DNA of 64,000 bases from Candidatus Thiodiazotropha sp. (ex Monitilora ramsayi) (GCA_025655595.1 JAHXIO010000002.1:1-64000), one strand, 5' to 3'; positions 8,633 to 17,751 are shown, counted from the stretch's first letter. Translations and numbers: made by a program. Notes: generated by a model from the letters alone, not told the origin.

Positions 8633-8663
8633 GCAAATGAGAATTAGTTGCATTATCATTTGC
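8633..8663. promoter_or_regulatory. Fur-box-like operator upstream of hemP
   Basis: GCAAATGAGAATTAGTTG followed by CATTATCATTTGC forms an interrupted palindrome rich in the Fur hexamer theme (GATAAT/ATTATC). It lies 27 bases before the hemP start. Iron-regulated hemP behind a Fur box is established in proteobacteria; binding here is inferred. Confidence 0.7.
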
Positions 8664-8689
8664 GGAAATTGATGAGATTGGACTGAATT

Positions 8690-8872
8690 GTGATTGAAAA
8701 AGACGAAGTAGTATCCCCTACTCATGTATCAATCGAGCGATCAAAAGGTCAGCACATGAGCATCCAGAGCCATGAGCTGATGCAGGGTCGCAGCCAGATT
8801 GAAATCATCCACAAGGATGAAGTCTATCTGCTGCGCATCACACGCCAGGATAAATTGATACTCACAAAATAG
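8690..8872 (+). CDS. hemP: HemP family protein (hemin uptake/regulation)
   Basis: HemP (HmuP) is a small protein found in iron and haem uptake loci, where in some bacteria it activates expression of the haem receptor. The conserved C-terminal core is visible: LMQGRSQIEIIHKDEVYLLRITR followed by the family-ending DKLILTK (shown in parts; residues about 30-60). The GTG start at 8690 gives 60 residues. An ATG at 8756 with AAAGG upstream would give 38 residues and cannot be excluded. It sits behind a Fur-like box and ahead of an LbtU-type porin, supporting iron control of the whole block. Confidence 0.82.
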   Translation: MIEKDEVVSPTHVSIERSKGQHMSIQSHELMQGRSQIEIIHKDEVYLLRITRQDKLILTK

Positions 8873-8959
8873 ACGAATAAATAATGTAGGTGAGCCAGCC
8901 TTTCGCCAGCCAACCGTAATGAAACCAATTAACGTTTGGCTAATAGAAGGTAAGCCCCT

Positions 8960-10033
8960 ATGCAGAAGAAGTATCTGTTTTCAGCCGTGCTGGCAGCACT
9001 GCCCGGCCAGCATCTGTTATCAGCTGAGCCCTCCATCGGTGAACGACTTGAGAGTACTGAGCAGCGAATCCAATATCTGGAGAACCGTATTCGTGATCAG
9101 GATACAGTGATCAATGACAACCGCTCAAGCAATGGCTGGTTCGAGCATGCTCACATCGGTGGTGTTGTCGAGGTCGAGGCGGGATTTCAGAATCCAGAGG
9201 ATGGAGACTCAGAGAGCAGCCTGACACTCGCTACGGCGGAGCTCGCAATCGCACTGGAGATCACGCCTGTTGTTTCCAGTGAAATCGTCCTTCTCTACGA
9301 AGACGATGGCGAAGAAGCGCTGGATGTAGATATCGCAACCATCACCCTGGCCCCCACAGAATCCTGGTTCATCAATGCCGGTCAATTCTATGTACCCTTC
9401 GGTATCTTCGATACGCAAATGATTTCGGATCCCCTGACCCTGGAGCTGGGCGAAACCCGGGAGACTGCTGTTCAGTTCGGTATGGTGGCAGGCAGCGTAT
9501 CAGGATCTATCTATCTGTTTGATGGTGATGCCAGTGAAAACAATACGTCGTCGATTGACAATTTCGGCGCACATCTCGATTTTGCTTTGGAAGGTAACAA
9601 CCACAGCTTCACTGCCGGCCTCGGGTACATCAACGATCTTGGCGATAGCGACACACTGATTGACTACGCCGGCGACGTTCATAACAGGGTTGGCGGTTTC
9701 ACCTTCATCGCCGGACTGCATTCAGGACCCTTCATAGTCATCGGTGAATATCTTGGTGCCAACGACGAATTCGAGACAGGTGAGAAGCCCGCTGCCTACA
9801 ACCTCGAAGCCGGATACAGTTTTTCTCTGGCCGGCAGGGACACCAACGTCGCCATTGGTATCCAAGGTACAGATGACGCTGAAGGCATCGGGCTGCCGGA
9901 AGAGATCCTGATCACCGCACTCTCCTTGCAGTTGTTCGACAGCACCAGACTCGGTTTCGAGTATGCCAACACAGAAGACTACGACGGTACCAATAGCGAC
10001 ATGGTTACCGTCCAGCTTGCATCGGAATTCTAA
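8960..10033 (+). CDS. lbtU: LbtU-family outer-membrane siderophore porin
   Basis: This 357-residue outer-membrane beta-barrel protein resembles LbtU, the TonB-independent legiobactin receptor of Legionella. It has a signal-like start (MQKKYLFSAVLAALPG), then a short coiled-coil segment (ERLESTEQRIQYLENRI) typical of this family. A barrel of alternating strands follows, with GWFEHAHIGGVVEVEAG, FINAGQFYVPFGIFDTQ and the aromatic/hydrophobic C-terminal MVTVQLASEF, which ends in phenylalanine as expected for BAM substrates. It lies between hemP and an imelysin gene, in keeping with iron uptake. The ligand cannot be read from sequence. Confidence 0.8.
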   Translation: MQKKYLFSAVLAALPGQHLLSAEPSIGERLESTEQRIQYLENRIRDQDTVINDNRSSNGWFEHAHIGGVVEVEAGFQNPEDGDSESSLTLATAELAIALEITPVVSSEIVLLYEDDGEEALDVDIATITLAPTESWFINAGQFYVPFGIFDTQMISDPLTLELGETRETAVQFGMVAGSVSGSIYLFDGDASENNTSSIDNFGAHLDFALEGNNHSFTAGLGYINDLGDSDTLIDYAGDVHNRVGGFTFIAGLHSGPFIVIGEYLGANDEFETGEKPAAYNLEAGYSFSLAGRDTNVAIGIQGTDDAEGIGLPEEILITALSLQLFDSTRLGFEYANTEDYDGTNSDMVTVQLASEF

Positions 10034-10050
10034 GCCTCAGGAGAATCAAC

Positions 10051-11310
10051 ATGATGAAAAAGACACTACTGATCATATCTGCCGCCCTGGTCTCCTTTCA
10101 GGCGTGGTCGACACCAGACGAAAAGCAGGTACTCATCCACTACGCTGATCTGGCGTATGCTATGTATGAGGATTCCCTTATCACTGCGAAGCAGTTACAG
10201 CAGGCCGTGAACAGGCTGATCAAACAGCCGACGGAGGCCAATCTAAAAGCGGCCAAAAAAGCCTGGGTGGAAGCCCGTGTACCCTATCAGCAGACGGAGG
10301 CTTACCGATTTGGCAACGCCATCGTGGACGACTGGGAGGGAAAGGTGAATGCCTGGCCGTTGGATGAAGGGTTGATCGACTATGTCTCAGCGAGTTACGG
10401 CAAGGAGTCTGACGAAAACATCTATTACACCGCTAATGTTATTGCGAATCCGAGCCTGATGTTATCCGGACGAGTCATCGACGCCACAAAGATCACCAAG
10501 ACACTGTTGGCCGACACACTGCATGAAGTCGACGGCATCGAAGCGAACGTCGCTACCGGCTATCACGCGATCGAGTTCCTGCTCTGGGGACAGGACCTGA
10601 ACGGCGCAGGACCTGGCGCAGGGGCCAGATCAGCCAGCGACTTCAACACTCAAATATGCGCCTGGGGAAATTGTGACCGGCGAGCGCGTTACCTCGAAGT
10701 TGTGACAGATTTATTGGTGGAAGAGTTAAAGTGGATGACCCAACAGTGGACGACGGACGGTGAAGCCCGCAAGGTATTGCTTGAGCAGGATACCAAGAGC
10801 GGACTTGCCACCATATTAACCGGTATGGGCAGCCTCTCCTATGGCGAGCTGGCGGGTGAGCGTATGAAACTGGGATTGATGCTACATGATCCAGAAGAAG
10901 AGCACGACTGTTTCAGCGACAACACCCACTGGTCCCACTACTATGACGCGATGGGTATCCGCAATGTCTACACCGGCAGCTATCGACGCATAGATGGCAG
11001 CCTTGTCAAAGGTCCCAGTCTATCGGATCTGGTGGCCGCAGCGGATGCATCTACCGATAAAGCACTACGCAGTGCATTGGATAACACGCAGACGAAAATG
11101 CAAACACTGGTAGACAGCGCCATGGCGGGTAAGGCATACGATCAGATGATCGGCGAGAACAACGATAGAGGTAATCGCCGGGTGATGGCCGCCATCGACG
11201 CCCTGCTCCAGCAAACGCGTCAAATCGAAAAAGCGGTAACCTCACTGAAGCTGGATGCCATCGCCTTCGAGGGATCGGACAGTCTGGACGCGCCGAAAAA
11301 AGTCTTCTAG
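10051..11310 (+). CDS. Imelysin-family iron-regulated periplasmic protein (M75)
   Basis: This 419-residue exported protein is an imelysin-like (peptidase M75/ICMP) protein, a two-bundle helical fold implicated in iron uptake. A signal peptide precedes the mature part (cleavage near QAWS). The family signature GxHxxE is present in GYHAIEFLLWGQD, and a second conserved stretch is AEARVPYQQTEAYRFGNAI-like (AWVEARVPYQQTEAYRFG). It is followed by a di-haem oxidoreductase, a second imelysin and a DUF1513 gene, an arrangement known from iron-regulated loci. Peptidase activity has been doubted for much of the family, so I do not assign it. A good GGAG ribosome site precedes the tandem ATG codons. Confidence 0.9.
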   Translation: MMKKTLLIISAALVSFQAWSTPDEKQVLIHYADLAYAMYEDSLITAKQLQQAVNRLIKQPTEANLKAAKKAWVEARVPYQQTEAYRFGNAIVDDWEGKVNAWPLDEGLIDYVSASYGKESDENIYYTANVIANPSLMLSGRVIDATKITKTLLADTLHEVDGIEANVATGYHAIEFLLWGQDLNGAGPGAGARSASDFNTQICAWGNCDRRARYLEVVTDLLVEELKWMTQQWTTDGEARKVLLEQDTKSGLATILTGMGSLSYGELAGERMKLGLMLHDPEEEHDCFSDNTHWSHYYDAMGIRNVYTGSYRRIDGSLVKGPSLSDLVAAADASTDKALRSALDNTQTKMQTLVDSAMAGKAYDQMIGENNDRGNRRVMAAIDALLQQTRQIEKAVTSLKLDAIAFEGSDSLDAPKKVF

Positions 11311-11492
11311 TAGACCACTTACCAATGTCATTCATCAGATCTGAGCAATCACCTCTCTGACGCAGGAGAGGGATTGCGATGAGTGTGAAGCCGTCAACTC
11401 ACTCATTGATTGGATTCATCACGATGCGTCATTGATAGCAGGCATCCCTTTTTATCTTAAATAACTTCCTTCTTCTGAGTGGACCCAGTGTA

Positions 11493-12956
11493 ATGCGCTA
11501 CCTTATCCTCCTCACACTTCTCACGATCATTGCTCCTGCGGGTTCTTTCGCGGGTATCTCAGTCACACAACCGACCAACGACTTTTCCCAGGCGGAGGAA
11601 CATGAGCGCTTTCCCGCAGGGACCGCCACCCATCGTAAAAAAACCAATAAAGACGTCTTCTCCCACGCCTCTGCGAATATGAGCTTCGAACGTGAGATCG
11701 ATTTCAAGGTCGGCAACGGATTTTTCAAGCGTTTGTGGGTAACGGCACCCGCCTCCACCCAGGCGTCCGACGGTCTGGGTCCGCTCTACAATGCCCGTTC
11801 CTGTCAGCGTTGCCATTTGAAAGATGGCCGTGGACATCCGCCCAACGGCCCGGATGACAACGCCGTATCCATGTTCCTGCGCCTCAGCATTCCGCCGCAG
11901 AGCGATACGGAGAAGAATCTCATTGCTTCTCACAAAGCCAACAATATTCCAGACCCGGTCTATGGCACCCAATTGCAGGATTTCGCGATTGCCGGGCATA
12001 AGGCCGAAGGACAGATGCGCATCGACTATGAGGAGATAACCGTTCACCTCTCCGATGGGGAGGTCGCACATCTGCGCAAACCGACCTACCGGGTCGATGC
12101 GCTGGGTTACGGCCCGCTGCACCGGGAGATTCAACTCTCCCCGAGAGTGGCGCCCCAGATGATCGGCATGGGTCTGCTGGAGGCGATCGATGAGCAGGAT
12201 ATTCTGGCCCAGGCAGACCCCGACGACAGCAACCGCGACGGTATCTCCGGCCGGCCCAATCTTGTCTGGAGCGGGGAGTTCAATCGCGTCATGCCGGGCC
12301 GCTTCGGACATAAAGCCGGCGCCCCCAGCGTCAATGAGCAGTCTCAGGGGGCTTTTCACGGTGACATGGGTATTTCGGTCCCGCTGCACCCTTCCGGCAG
12401 TGGCGAGTGCACCGAGAGACAGCGCGACTGCCGTGAGGCGCCCACAGGCAACAGCCCTCAGTACGAGAGCCTGGAGGCGGAGACCCGGGTCGCCGACCTG
12501 GTGGTCTTCTACGCTAAGAATCTTGCCGTGCCCGCACGGCGCAAACACGACAGTGAGGCGGTACTGGCCGGCAAGGCGCTGTTCTACAAAAGCGGATGCA
12601 TCGGTTGCCACACACCCAAATACCTCACACGCAAAGACGGAGTTGCACCTGAGCAGGCGGGGGAGCTTATCTGGCCCTATACCGACTTGCTACTGCACGA
12701 TATGGGTGAGGGGCTGGCGGACAATCGCCCGGAGGGTGTTGCCAATGGCCGCGAATGGCGCACCGCCCCCCTCTGGGGCATCGGTCTGACACCGACGGTT
12801 AACGGCCACAGCTACTACCTGCACGACGGCCGCGCCCGCAATCTGCTGGAGGCCATCCTGTGGCATGGCGGCGAAGCGCAACACGCCCGCGACGAGGTTG
12901 TGCGCATGTCGAAACGGGAGCGCCAGTTCCTGCTGCGTTTTGTGGAATCCCTCTAA
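11493..12956 (+). CDS. Di-haem oxidoreductase family protein (DUF1111)
   Basis: This 487-residue periplasmic c-type cytochrome belongs to the di-haem oxidoreductase family often annotated as 'thiol oxidoreductase'. It has an N-terminal signal peptide (MRYLILLTLLTIIAPAGSFA) and two CxxCH haem-binding motifs: CQRCH near residue 108 and CIGCH near residue 368. The second half contains LLLHDMGEGLAD and the YYLHDGRARNLLEAILWHGGEA segment (shown here only as family hallmark; residues about 445-465). In imelysin loci this protein is thought to handle iron redox chemistry at uptake; the substrate is not established. Its stop is directly followed by the GTG start of the next imelysin. Confidence 0.9.
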   Translation: MRYLILLTLLTIIAPAGSFAGISVTQPTNDFSQAEEHERFPAGTATHRKKTNKDVFSHASANMSFEREIDFKVGNGFFKRLWVTAPASTQASDGLGPLYNARSCQRCHLKDGRGHPPNGPDDNAVSMFLRLSIPPQSDTEKNLIASHKANNIPDPVYGTQLQDFAIAGHKAEGQMRIDYEEITVHLSDGEVAHLRKPTYRVDALGYGPLHREIQLSPRVAPQMIGMGLLEAIDEQDILAQADPDDSNRDGISGRPNLVWSGEFNRVMPGRFGHKAGAPSVNEQSQGAFHGDMGISVPLHPSGSGECTERQRDCREAPTGNSPQYESLEAETRVADLVVFYAKNLAVPARRKHDSEAVLAGKALFYKSGCIGCHTPKYLTRKDGVAPEQAGELIWPYTDLLLHDMGEGLADNRPEGVANGREWRTAPLWGIGLTPTVNGHSYYLHDGRARNLLEAILWHGGEAQHARDEVVRMSKRERQFLLRFVESL

Positions 12957-14021
12957 GTGAAAAAACTCAGTCTGCTAATGCTTTGTCTGCTGCCGACGAC
13001 ACACGTCGTCGCCGATGAGACCCGGTTCAATCTAATGACGGTGGACAACTTCATTATCCCCGGTTATCGGTCCATGGCAGAGAGTACAAACGCTTTGCAC
13101 CAGGCTGCAGAGATCTTCTGCCGGCAACCTGACGAGTCCGGTTTGAGCATGTTGCACTCAAGATTCCATACCGCAATGGACAGCTGGCAGCGAATCCAGG
13201 CGATTCAAATCGGTCCCATCGAAAAGAGGATGCGAACCTTTCGCATACAGTTCTGGCCTGACAAACGCAGATCGGTCAACCGCCATCTCACATCACTGCT
13301 CGATAAGGCTGAACCTGCCCTGTTGGAGCAACAGAGATTTACCAATGGCTCTGTTGCCGTCCAGGGTTTCAGTGCCTTGGAGAGACTTCTCTTTCCGCTC
13401 GGTACTGTAGCGGGTCAATTTTCTGCGTCACCCGAAGGCGATTTTCGTTGCCGGCTGGTTGAAAGCATCACAGAAAATCTATCTATCATCTCCTCATCTA
13501 TCCTGGATGAATGGCAGACCGGCAAATCATCGCACCGTCAGTTGATCGCTACCGCCGCCCAAGGCAATGCTCGGTATAACGACAGCTCGGAGGTCAGTGC
13601 CAGACTCCTCAACAATCTCTTCACGCAGCTGGAGCGGATCATTGAGCAGAAAATTCGCAGACCATTGGGAAAGGACGAAAAACACTCACGAGGCAAAAGG
13701 GCCGAATCCTGGCGCAGCGGTCGATCACTGCGGAATATCACGCTCAATCTGGAGGGTATAGAGCAGCTCAACCAGCACGCATTTCTCAGCCGCCTGTCGC
13801 ATCCTGAGATAACAACATCCATTCACCATACCATGGCCGAGAGCAAAGCCATCCTGTCAAAGATTGAAATACCGCTCAATGGCGCAGTTGCCGATCCGAC
13901 AACACGCAAACAGCTTGTATTGCTTGCAGAGTCAATAGAACTGCTGAAACATCAGGTGATTGGCAAGTTGGCTGCAGAACTGGATATCCCCATCGGATTC
14001 AACAGCCTGGATGGAGACTGA
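12957..14021 (+). CDS. Second imelysin-family protein
   Basis: This 354-residue product is a divergent imelysin-like periplasmic protein. It begins with GTG directly after the upstream TAA, so translation is probably coupled. A signal peptide (KKLSLLMLCLLPTTHVVA) is present. The signature region reads VQGFSALERLLFPLG, where the GxHxxE motif of the first imelysin is replaced by GFSALE, so histidine is missing. Family features MDSWQRIQAIQIGPIE and the C-terminal helical bundle remain. It likely works with the neighbouring imelysin and di-haem protein in iron handling rather than as a duplicate of the first. Function is inferred from context. Confidence 0.85.
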   Translation: MKKLSLLMLCLLPTTHVVADETRFNLMTVDNFIIPGYRSMAESTNALHQAAEIFCRQPDESGLSMLHSRFHTAMDSWQRIQAIQIGPIEKRMRTFRIQFWPDKRRSVNRHLTSLLDKAEPALLEQQRFTNGSVAVQGFSALERLLFPLGTVAGQFSASPEGDFRCRLVESITENLSIISSSILDEWQTGKSSHRQLIATAAQGNARYNDSSEVSARLLNNLFTQLERIIEQKIRRPLGKDEKHSRGKRAESWRSGRSLRNITLNLEGIEQLNQHAFLSRLSHPEITTSIHHTMAESKAILSKIEIPLNGAVADPTTRKQLVLLAESIELLKHQVIGKLAAELDIPIGFNSLDGD

Positions 14022-14024
14022 ATC

Positions 14025-15158
14025 ATGCGTCGTCGTGACTTACTCATTCGTGTGGCCGGCCTCGCAGGTATGATGCCAATAGGGCTCAGCGCATCGACAA
14101 CCAATAAACCCGCTCTCGGTTATCTGAGTGTCAGAGCAGATATTCATAGACGTTACTATGTCAGTGGCATCGATCATCAAGGCAAAATAATTTTCGATCT
14201 ACCCCTACACGGCCGGGGACACAGTATCGCCGTTCACCCCAACCAACATGAAGCCGTTGTGATAGCCAGACGACCCGGTCGCTATCTACAACCTATCGAT
14301 ATTCAGAACGGTAGGTTATTGAATCCTATTGAGTGCTGGGAAGACCGTCACCTCTACGGCCATGGCATCTATTCACCGGATGGCAGCAGATTTTATACAA
14401 CCGAAAACGACTTCGATGGCAACCGCGGTGTTATTGTCGTACGAGACGTGAACGACAACTATCGCCGGATCGATGAATTTGAGAGTCACGGCATCGGCCC
14501 CCATGAACTGTGTCTGTTATCAGATCAGGAGACTCTGGTGGTGGCCAATGGCGGCATCCAGACACATCCCGATTTTGGCCGTACACCACTCAATCTGGCG
14601 CATATGTCACCCTCTTTAGTCTATCTGAACCGGCATAGCGGTGAATTGATTGAGAAGCGTAAACTGCAAAAAAGCTTACACAAAAACAGCATCCGTCATC
14701 TGGCTGTCGGCATCGATGACACTGTCTGTTTTGCCATGCAGTATCAGGGACCCCGGACGGACCGTCCGCCGTTGATCGGAGTGCATCGGCACGGAGAAAA
14801 GATATGTTTAACATCAGCGCCTCGCGATATTCTCGCAGCCATGCAGAACTACTGTGGCAGTGTTTGCGCCGATAGTTCCGGACAGGCTTTCGCCGTCTCA
14901 TCACCCAGGGGAGGCCTGATCACTTTTTGGGCAGCCAAAAATGCAAAATACTTGGGTACCATCGAGATTGTCGATGGTTGTGGCATCGCACCATGCGCCT
15001 CACCTGGAGAGTTCTTTCTCAGCAGCGGCACCGGAGGCCTCTACAGATACCGTATCTCAGATAGCCGATTGGAACGTCTGCAACCAGGAAACCATGCCTC
15101 TCACTTGTGGGATAACCATATTTCCCATCTGAACCAACGCTCAGCCCAGGCCTGTTAG
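14025..15158 (+). CDS. DUF1513 domain-containing protein, putative beta-propeller
   Basis: This 377-residue exported protein is a DUF1513 member. The N terminus MRRRDLLIRVAGLAGMM looks like a twin-arginine-type signal. The body shows repeated propeller-like segments (GHGIYSPDGSRFYTTEND, HELCLLSDQETLVVANGG, GGLITFWAAKNAKYLGT). DUF1513 genes typically close imelysin/di-haem oxidoreductase operons, as here, four bases after the second imelysin. The role, perhaps a periplasmic substrate sensor or scaffold, is not known. The TAG stop codon is formed by the first bases of a dispersed palindromic element, so the last codons may have been altered by its insertion. Confidence 0.85.
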   Translation: MRRRDLLIRVAGLAGMMPIGLSASTTNKPALGYLSVRADIHRRYYVSGIDHQGKIIFDLPLHGRGHSIAVHPNQHEAVVIARRPGRYLQPIDIQNGRLLNPIECWEDRHLYGHGIYSPDGSRFYTTENDFDGNRGVIVVRDVNDNYRRIDEFESHGIGPHELCLLSDQETLVVANGGIQTHPDFGRTPLNLAHMSPSLVYLNRHSGELIEKRKLQKSLHKNSIRHLAVGIDDTVCFAMQYQGPRTDRPPLIGVHRHGEKICLTSAPRDILAAMQNYCGSVCADSSGQAFAVSSPRGGLITFWAAKNAKYLGTIEIVDGCGIAPCASPGEFFLSSGTGGLYRYRISDSRLERLQPGNHASHLWDNHISHLNQRSAQAC

Positions 15159-15448
15159 GGCCTGTTAACACTAATCCAATCGGCTCTGCTGGAGCTGCTT
15201 TTTGCCCAGCAAGGCAGAATGAGCGAGGTTTAGCGTGCTAAATGAGCGAATGATAACGCCGCTGGGTGAAAAACAGCACCAGCCCTTCGGGTTGCGCCCC
15301 GAAGGAAGTGCCCTTGGGGTGCGCCAGAAAACGCGCCACTCGGCGTTGCTCGTCGCTCATTTGGAATCACCAAACCTCTCTCCTCGCGTCTTGATTGGCG
15401 CGTTTTCTGGCGCAACAGAGCCGATTGGATTAGTGTTAACAGGCCCTA
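15156..15448. repeat. Large structured palindromic element, copy 1 (MITE-like)
   Basis: This 293-bp element is bounded by perfect 33-bp inverted repeats (15156-15188 and 15416-15448; tips TAGGGCCTGTTAACACTAAT). Inside are a 23-bp imperfect stem (15188-15210 with 15261-15283) closing over a small hairpin (15229-15242), and a perfect 18-bp stem (15321-15338 with 15396-15413). A related copy lies at 31911-32179 and a tip fragment at 54046-54064. TA flanks both ends, compatible with TA target duplication, but TA is self-complementary so this is not proof. No protein is encoded. Confidence 0.85.
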
Positions 15449-15510
15449 GGGTAATCGAACCGCCCCACTGCATTTAGCTATACTTATTTGGTCATCCTCT
15501 TGTTCGAGTT

Positions 15511-17259
15511 ATGAGTTTGCATACTCTGGCTCGTACAAAACGGCAAGAGGACGATACGAATAAGATGACAACTAACCCAGTAATAGAAACCATAAACCCG
15601 TCAGAGCTGCCGATACCGCCTGAGGGCGCATTCCGGATCATACACGCCTGCAATAAGGAGAATTCCGACGCCCATCAACTCGGCCGGCTACTGGAGCGGG
15701 ATCCGGTACTGACCATCGAGATCCTGCGTATTGCCAACTCCGCCTATTTCGGCTTCAGCGGCAAGATTACAACCGTTTCCCGTGCCGTCGCGGTTATCGG
15801 ACAACGCACCTTGAGACACATCGTGCTCTGTGTCGCCATGCGGGATGCACTCAAGCCGGGACAACTGCCCGCCCTATCGGTAGAGACATTCTGGACCAAT
15901 GCCCTGCGTCGAGCTGTCTGTGCCCGTGCGCTGGCTACAGAGACCGGTCTCGATGTGGACACAAGTTTTACCGTCGGCCTGCTGCAGGATTTTGGTCTTC
16001 TGGTGCTCTTCTACCTGAACCCCCATCGTATCGCCGAGTGGCCGGGGCTTGCAGAGTTGGCGCCGGACGATCGTTACGCCATGGAGCGGCAGCTCTTCGA
16101 CACGACCCATGACCAAGTGGGTCAGCAACTCGCTGAGAGCTGGAACCTTCCTCAAGAGCTCTCCCTCGCCATGGGTTTTCATCACCGGCATCCCACCTAC
16201 GAAATCGAAGAATCATCAGCTACATATTGCCATATCGCCCAATGCGCCGACTGGATGTCGGCGGTCTTTTCCTGCACGGATAAACGCCACTCTCTCGGCA
16301 ACTGCCATGCCCTACTGGAGAAACATTTCGACCTGCCGCGCTCCGAGACAGATCGATTGCTTAGCCAGACCAATGAACAACTGACAGAGGCCGCACAGGC
16401 GTTTGGATTCGATATTGGTGAACAGGTCAGTTATGCCGCTGTAATACGACAAGCAAATATGCGCCTATTGGAAGAAAACCAGAACATACAGGAGATGAAC
16501 TGGCAACTGGAAAACGTACTCAAAGAGCGCGATCGTGTGGCGGCTGAACTCAAGCAAGAGTTGGATCTGGCGAGAGAGGTTCAGCGCAGTTTGCTGCCGA
16601 TGGACAATGCCGATCAACTTAAAGTATTCGGTATTAATCTCTCTGCCAAAGCCGTTTCAGGAGATTTCTATGACTTTCTCAAGCTGCACAATGGCAAGGT
16701 TGCCTTCTGTATTGCGGATGTCTCCGGCAAAGGAATGCATGCCGCTCTACTAATGGCGAAGACAAGCAGCCTGTTTCATTGCCTGGGTAAGAGCCTGCAC
16801 GATCCGGCCAAACTTTTGACCATGATTAACCGGGAGATCGTCGAGACCTCGATACATGGCATGTTCATCACCATGGCGGCAGGGGTGATCGACCCTGAGA
16901 CATCCGAGGTAATGTTATGCAATGCCGGCCACCTGCCGGTTTTACGCATGCGGCAGTCACAACCCGTCGGAGAGTATCCGGCCTTGTCTCCACCGCTCGG
17001 CATCATGCCCGAAACAATGTTTCGTAACGAAACTTTCAACCTTAAAGAGGACAGCCTCTATCTCTATACCGATGGTCTGTTGGAAGCAAAGGTCACAGCG
17101 CAAGAGCGGCAAGGAAAAGAGAGACTGTTAACCCTCTTTGGTAAATACGCGAATAAACAGCCAGTGGAAAGGCTTCAATTCATCGTGGCCGATCTACGCC
17201 AACAGAGTGAGGAGATCGAAGACGATATGACCTTATTGCTCATCGAGGGAACCATGTGA
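15511..17259 (+). CDS. HDOD domain - SpoIIE-type PP2C phosphatase fusion
   Basis: This 582-residue cytoplasmic signalling protein has an N-terminal HDOD domain (about 30-235), with NSAYFGFSGKITTVSRAVAVIG and FTVGLLQDFGLLVLF. A coiled-coil linker follows (about 310-360, NQNIQEMNWQLENVLKERDRV). The C terminus is a SpoIIE/RsbU-type PP2C phosphatase (about 365-582), with VSGDFYDFLKL, IADVSGKGMHAALLMA, NAGHLPVLR, LYTDGLLEA and EDDMTLLLI. SpoIIE-type phosphatases dephosphorylate STAS proteins in partner-switching circuits. The next two genes encode the matching kinase-like ATPase and STAS protein, so the target is probably the STAS protein at 17752. The ATG at 15565 is an alternative start. HDOD-SpoIIE fusions are known in gammaproteobacteria; the input signal is unknown. 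Confidence 0.9.
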   Translation: MSLHTLARTKRQEDDTNKMTTNPVIETINPSELPIPPEGAFRIIHACNKENSDAHQLGRLLERDPVLTIEILRIANSAYFGFSGKITTVSRAVAVIGQRTLRHIVLCVAMRDALKPGQLPALSVETFWTNALRRAVCARALATETGLDVDTSFTVGLLQDFGLLVLFYLNPHRIAEWPGLAELAPDDRYAMERQLFDTTHDQVGQQLAESWNLPQELSLAMGFHHRHPTYEIEESSATYCHIAQCADWMSAVFSCTDKRHSLGNCHALLEKHFDLPRSETDRLLSQTNEQLTEAAQAFGFDIGEQVSYAAVIRQANMRLLEENQNIQEMNWQLENVLKERDRVAAELKQELDLAREVQRSLLPMDNADQLKVFGINLSAKAVSGDFYDFLKLHNGKVAFCIADVSGKGMHAALLMAKTSSLFHCLGKSLHDPAKLLTMINREIVETSIHGMFITMAAGVIDPETSEVMLCNAGHLPVLRMRQSQPVGEYPALSPPLGIMPETMFRNETFNLKEDSLYLYTDGLLEAKVTAQERQGKERLLTLFGKYANKQPVERLQFIVADLRQQSEEIEDDMTLLLIEGTM

Positions 17260-17687
17260 ACGAATTGCAAGCACTGCTTCACCTCTGCCTTGAAGCAACA
17301 GCGTCCCAACTACAGAGTATGCGTGAGGCGCTGGATAAAGCATTGGCGGATATTGCTATCGAAAAACAGATTCGGGAGCAACTCATACTGGCGGTCAACG
17401 AAGCCTGTATGAATGTCATCCAACACGCCTACTGTGGTGATCATCAAGGAGAGATCAGGCTCACATTAGAGCACGATGGCAGACGGTTACGTTTTCTGGT
17501 TGAAGATGATGCTCCCTGCATCGATCCCACCTGTATCACACCGAGGGATTTAACGGATATTCGTCCCGGCGGCCTGGGAGTACACTTTATTCGTGAGATC
17601 ATGGATGAGGTGCGCTTCTCTCCCACTGGTGGACAGGGTAACAAGCTTGAGATGATCAAACATCTCGATACTATTGGGCCAAATTAA
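17256..17687 (+). CDS. RsbW-like anti-sigma-type ATP-binding protein (HATPase_c_2)
   Basis: This 143-residue protein is a GHKL-fold ATPase of the RsbW/SpoIIAB type, which phosphorylates a STAS partner or binds a client. The N box is EACMNVIQHAY near residue 50, and the G1/G2 region reads VEDDAPCID...RPGGLGVHFIREIMDEV. The GTG start overlaps the TGA of the upstream phosphatase gene by four bases, so the two are coupled. The following gene, after about 60 bases, encodes a STAS protein with a phosphorylatable serine. Together they make a complete phosphatase-kinase-STAS set, although no sigma factor is adjacent. Confidence 0.88.
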   Translation: MNELQALLHLCLEATASQLQSMREALDKALADIAIEKQIREQLILAVNEACMNVIQHAYCGDHQGEIRLTLEHDGRRLRFLVEDDAPCIDPTCITPRDLTDIRPGGLGVHFIREIMDEVRFSPTGGQGNKLEMIKHLDTIGPN

Positions 17688-17751
17688 CTTAATCACAATC
17701 GGACTGATGATCCATTCCGGTTCCCTGTAGACTATTGAGAAATTGACACAG

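Noticed and set aside
11559..12611. 350-codon minus-strand frame opposite the di-haem oxidoreductase gene
   Set aside because: The sense frame carries a signal peptide and two CxxCH motifs; the antisense frame has no recognisable domain.
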